Assembly (NCBI RefSeq): GCF_014192055.1
Contig: NZ_JACHXM010000001.1
Span: forward strand, 444,931 to 508,930
Reading direction: 5' to 3'
DNA length: 64,000 nucleotides
From: Halomonas organivorans
GTDB taxonomy: Bacteria > Pseudomonadota > Gammaproteobacteria > Pseudomonadales > Halomonadaceae
Both the position numbers and the translations under genes were made by a program. Numbering within the stretch: the stretch's first letter is position 1; each line of letters starts with the position of its first letter. This document shows positions 61,265 to 64,000 of this stretch, piece by piece. The notes under the pieces were generated by a model. The model was given only the letters and a program-made list of their open reading frames with translations. It was not told the DNA's origin and ran no database searches.

Positions 61265-61784
61265 GGGACACCTCCGCGTCGCGACCGAACAGCGCGCCGA
61301 GCAGCGCCTCGATCAGGCTGCGTACCCCGAGCAGCAGGCTCAGGGCCGCGGCCGCGTAGTAGATGGGGCTCATCGGCAGGCGCAGGTCCTGGGTCACCTC
61401 GCCGTGGCCCGCGGCGCTCTGCGCCGAGTCGACCAGGCCGAGGAACAGCACCAGGCCCAGTGCCGCGAAACCCAGCAGGTAGACGCCATGCAGGCGGTTC
61501 TTTATCGCCGGGGCGAGGCCGTGGGAGAAGGCCTCGACCACCACCTGGCTCTTCTCGACGTTGGCCGCCATGGCGGCCAGCAGCGAGCACAGCATCAGGT
61601 AGCTGACCAGCTCGACGCTGCCGGTCACCCGCAGCGCGATGGCGCCCTCGGTGAGCCGATACAGGTAGCGGGTGCTGACGTCGGCGATGGTCACCGCCAG
61701 CAGGGCGACCAGGGCAATGCCGGCCACCACCCGACAGACGAGGGCCAGCGCGTGGCTGGCCCGTTCCAGATAGGTCGTCATCAT
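61254..61784 (-). CDS. TRAP transporter small permease DctQ (third system)
   Basis: 176 residues and four membrane helices. The conserved segment SLLAAMAANVEKSQVVVEAF lies at about 68-87. It is translationally coupled to the large subunit (11-nt overlap) and lies 3 bp after the binding-protein gene. Confidence 0.88.
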   Translation of the reverse strand: MMTTYLERASHALALVCRVVAGIALVALLAVTIADVSTRYLYRLTEGAIALRVTGSVELVSYLMLCSLLAAMAANVEKSQVVVEAFSHGLAPAIKNRLHGVYLLGFAALGLVLFLGLVDSAQSAAGHGEVTQDLRLPMSPIYYAAAALSLLLGVRSLIEALLGALFGRDAEVSHGE

Positions 61785-61787
61785 GGC

Positions 61788-62822
61788 TTATTCCTGGGAC
61801 GCGGCGCCGGCGCAGGAATCGCGAGCGGCCAGCGCCGCCTCGTAGACCTCACGGCCCGGCAGTCCACGCTCCTCGAGGTTGGCGAGATAGCCGTCGATGC
61901 CGTCCTTGAGCGGTTTCTGCCAGTCGGGATCGTTCAGCGGGTCGTCGATCTCGCGGATGGTGTGGCCGGCCTCGATGGCCTCCTGCTTGCCCTCGCGATC
62001 GAGCCGGTCGAACACCGCACCGGCGTTCTCGGCCCACTGCATGCCCGAGTTCTCGTCGATCACCGCCTGCTGCTCGGGGCTCAGGCGATCATAGGTACTC
62101 TGGTTCATGGTGGCGACGAAGATCAGGGTGTAGAAGGGCACTTCGGTGTGGTAGTTCACCAGCTCGTTGATACGGAAGCCCTTGAGTCCTTCCCAGGGGA
62201 AGCTCAGGCCGTCGATCACGCCGCGCTGCATGGCGGTGTAGATGTCCGGCGCCGGCATGCCGACCGGCGTGGCGCCCATGTTCTCGAGCATCTCTCCGGC
62301 CACCGCGGTGGGCCGGCGGATACGCAGGCCATCCAGGTCCGACGGCACCTGGACATCGGTGTCGATGGTGTGGATGCCGCCCGGCCCGGTGGTGAACATG
62401 AACAGCGGACGCGTATCCTCATACTCCGAGTCCAGGTGGCCCTCGTCGTAGAGGGTCTGCAGCACGCAGGCACCCTGGGTGGCGTTGTCGGCGACCCCAG
62501 GCAGCTCGACGACCTGCGACAGCGGGAAGCGTCCCGCGGTGTAGCCCTGTGCCGTGGCGCCGATATCGGCGATGCCGTTGGCCGCCGCCTCGTAGATGGC
62601 ATCGGGCTTGGCCAGGGTGCCGGAGGGGTACATCTCGACGCGCAGATCACCGTCGGAATCCTCCTCGACGGCCTTGGCCCAGGCCTCGAACAGATCCTGG
62701 TTGATGCCGGAGGCACCGGGCCAGAAGTGGGCCATGCGCAGGGTCGTGGCGGCCTGTGCAGAAGCGGTGGCCAGGCCGGCGATGGTTGCCGCCAGCAGGC
62801 AAGCGGTGACCTTGGTCTTCAT
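61788..62822 (-). CDS. TRAP transporter substrate-binding protein DctP (third system)
   Basis: 344 residues. The signal peptide ends at ASAQA (about 24). The mature protein starts TTLRMAHFWPGASGINQDLF and carries YPSGTLAKPDAIYEAAANGI, the conserved arginine segment LDGLRIRRPTAVAGEML, and MQRGVIDGLSFPWEGLKGF. GGAGGAAACC precedes the ATG at 62822. It is the first gene of the operon, located 151 bp downstream of vanR, and probably binds an aromatic acid. Confidence 0.92.
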   Translation of the reverse strand: MKTKVTACLLAATIAGLATASAQAATTLRMAHFWPGASGINQDLFEAWAKAVEEDSDGDLRVEMYPSGTLAKPDAIYEAAANGIADIGATAQGYTAGRFPLSQVVELPGVADNATQGACVLQTLYDEGHLDSEYEDTRPLFMFTTGPGGIHTIDTDVQVPSDLDGLRIRRPTAVAGEMLENMGATPVGMPAPDIYTAMQRGVIDGLSFPWEGLKGFRINELVNYHTEVPFYTLIFVATMNQSTYDRLSPEQQAVIDENSGMQWAENAGAVFDRLDREGKQEAIEAGHTIREIDDPLNDPDWQKPLKDGIDGYLANLEERGLPGREVYEAALAARDSCAGAASQE

Positions 62823-62973
62823 GGTTTCCTCCGAGCGTTCGCATCTTGGTCGTATGCCACCTGCGGTTCGCATGGTGAACATCTGTTCGTTATAACGAAG
62901 AAAGGTAAACCACCCGTCGCCAGGGGGGAAAGCGACTTTGGTCGTAGATGGGATCCATCGACACCCGTCTGGC

Positions 62974-63654
62974 TCAGCGAGACCGCCCTTCCAGCACCTC
63001 AGCGTAGCGCAGCCCGACCAGGGCATGTTCGCGCATCAGCATCTCGGCGCGGGCGCCCTCCCCGTCGCGCAGCGCCTGGAGCACCAGCTCGTGATGCATC
63101 TGCGCCAGCTGCAGCTTGCGATACTCCCGTTCCAGCGCCCCGGTATCGAGGATGATCGAGTCCGCCGCCGCAAACGGGAGATGGTTGTTGCGAGCGATCG
63201 CATCGCCGATGACCTCGCTGCCGGCCGACGCCACGATCGCATCGTGGAAGCCCAGATTCAGCTCGCTCCAGTCGACGACATCGTCTTCGTCGAGATAGCC
63301 CTTGGCGAGCAGATCACGCCCTTTTTGGATCCATAACTCCAATTGGCCGAGCAGCTCCGAGGAGAGTCCCTGCTCGGCCAGACGGCGTGCCGCCAGCCCC
63401 TCCAGGACGCCCCGCACCTCCACCGCACAGCGCACATCGGTGTCGGAGAATTCGCGCACCTGGAAGCCACGCTTGCCGGCCCGCTGCAGCAGTCCTTCCT
63501 GCTCCAGGGTGCGGAAAGCCAGGCGCACCGGCGTCCTCGACACGCCCAGCTGCTCCGCCACCGCGACCTCACCGAGCCGTTTCCCGGGCGCTAACTCACC
63601 GTCGCTGATCAATCGGCGAAGCTGGCTCACCACACTCTTGCCACTGTTACTCAC
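62974..63654 (-). CDS. vanR: GntR/FadR-family repressor, VanR-like
   Basis: 226 residues from a GTG start. The winged helix (LISDGELAPGKRLGEVAVAE, QLGVSRTPVRLAFRTLEQEG) is followed by an FCD effector domain from about 80. VanR represses vanAB and is released by vanillate. Two copies of TTGGATCCAA, the core of the known Caulobacter VanR operator, lie in the divergent gap to vanA, which supports the name. A weaker copy (TTGGATCCAT) lies inside its own coding region at 63325-63334. Confidence 0.88.
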   Translation of the reverse strand: MSNSGKSVVSQLRRLISDGELAPGKRLGEVAVAEQLGVSRTPVRLAFRTLEQEGLLQRAGKRGFQVREFSDTDVRCAVEVRGVLEGLAARRLAEQGLSSELLGQLELWIQKGRDLLAKGYLDEDDVVDWSELNLGFHDAIVASAGSEVIGDAIARNNHLPFAAADSIILDTGALEREYRKLQLAQMHHELVLQALRDGEGARAEMLMREHALVGLRYAEVLEGRSR

Positions 63655-63698
63655 TTGATTTCCCTACCGTGATCATTCGATTCATCGCCGCGAAGACT

Positions 63699-63708
63699 TT
63701 GGATCCAA
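63699..63708. promoter_or_regulatory. VanR operator, distal copy
   Basis: TTGGATCCAA inside CTTTGGATCCAAC. The perfect 10-bp palindrome matches the core of the VanR operator ATTGGATCCAAT. Its centre is 52 bp, about five helical turns, from the second copy. Confidence 0.8.
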
Positions 63709-63750
63709 CTAAAGGATAAGTTGACGACAATAAGCCATAAAGCCTTAACT

Positions 63751-63760
63751 TTGGATCCAA
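63751..63760. promoter_or_regulatory. VanR operator, vanA-proximal copy
   Basis: TTGGATCCAA inside CTTTGGATCCAAA, 38 bp upstream of the vanA start. It follows a possible -35 box TTGACG (63721-63726) by 24 bp, so it would overlap the transcription start of vanA. Confidence 0.8.
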
Positions 63761-63797
63761 AATACAAGCAACCTGGACCGGCACCCGAGGAGATCCC

Positions 63798-64000
63798 ATG
63801 ACCCACCGAGCGCCCTATCCCAAGAATACCTGGTACGTCGCCTGCACTCCGGACGAGCTGGAGGACAAACCGCTGGGCCGCACCATCTGCAATGAACCGA
63901 TCGTGTTCTTCCGCGGCGAGGAAGGCAAGGTCGCCGCGGTGGAGGACTTCTGCCCCCACCGTGGCGCGCCGCTGTCGCTGGGCTTCGTGCGCGACGGCCA
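63798..64000 (+). CDS. vanA: Vanillate O-demethylase oxygenase subunit VanA, N-terminal part
   Basis: About 67 residues are visible before the window ends. PYPKNTWYVACTPDELEDKP, LGRTICNEPIVFFRG and the first half of the Rieske motif CPHRGAPLSLGFVRDG match VanA closely. The enzyme demethylates vanillate to protocatechuate, using electrons from a VanB reductase that should lie beyond the edge. GAGGAG precedes the ATG. It is divergent from vanR, with two operators in the gap. Confidence 0.92.
   Translation, partial: MTHRAPYPKNTWYVACTPDELEDKPLGRTICNEPIVFFRGEEGKVAAVEDFCPHRGAPLSLGFVRDG

Noticed and set aside
63325..63334. Third full VanR operator inside vanR
   Set aside because: TTGGATCCAT breaks the palindrome at one end and lies in coding sequence; kept only as a possible weak site.

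Overview
The window is a stretch of a GC-rich proteobacterial chromosome. Gene content points to a halophilic, metabolically versatile gammaproteobacterium of the Halomonas kind: several TRAP transporters, an NhaC-type antiporter, polyamine and aromatic catabolism, and soluble chemotaxis-type sensors. That assignment is inferred from gene families, not from a marker gene. I see no rRNA, tRNA, CRISPR array, insertion sequence or recombinase gene.

Layout. (1) 1-11.2 kb: an ATP-grasp ligase / S15-type hydrolase / UMF1-type transporter group; a three-PAS soluble chemoreceptor; a TelA-family gene with a coiled-coil membrane partner; a small receptor-like protein with its Cache domain at the C-terminus, divergent from a LuxR regulator; and a periplasmic MsrA. 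(2) 11.2-23.7 kb: an agmatine/putrescine catabolic region with two different agmatine deiminases, an M20 carbamoyl-amidohydrolase, a polyamine:pyruvate aminotransferase, a PuuC-like aldehyde dehydrogenase, a YtcJ-like amidohydrolase, an NhaC antiporter, an MFS carrier and a LysR regulator. Together they can be read as agmatine -> N-carbamoylputrescine -> putrescine -> 4-aminobutanal -> GABA, with the M20 enzyme possibly replacing the usual nitrilase-type AguB. (3) 23.7-29.7 kb: envelope genes, a flavin monooxygenase-like protein, and a PepSY/response regulator/histidine kinase operon facing a second PepSY-like gene across a region with 11-bp-phased direct repeats.

(4) 29.7-53.6 kb looks like a horizontally acquired island for degrading the plant hormone indole-3-acetic acid (IAA). 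It holds all ten recognisable iac functions (iacH-A-B-C-D-E-F ... G-I and a MarR-type iacR) on one strand. A TRAP transporter and a tautomerase are inserted in the same operon. Next come a second TRAP system, a porin, an orphan TRAP binding protein, two dehydrogenases of unknown substrate, and catBCA with a divergent catR-type regulator to take the catechol product to the beta-ketoadipate pathway. The island is bracketed by a 36-bp direct repeat (35/36 identical). That repeat is the 3' end of the small membrane-protein gene at 29304-29714, and a second copy of this gene tail survives at 53636-53681. No integrase is present, so the route of entry is open.

(5) 53.6-64 kb: an ion channel, an M48 lipoprotein protease, a LigC-like dehydrogenase, pobA with its AraC-type regulator pobR, a periplasmic beta-lactamase-fold hydrolase, a third complete TRAP transporter, and a GntR-type VanR-like repressor divergent from vanA, which runs off the end. 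Two TTGGATCCAA operators lie in the vanR-vanA gap. This is the p-hydroxybenzoate/vanillate to protocatechuate part of aromatic metabolism.
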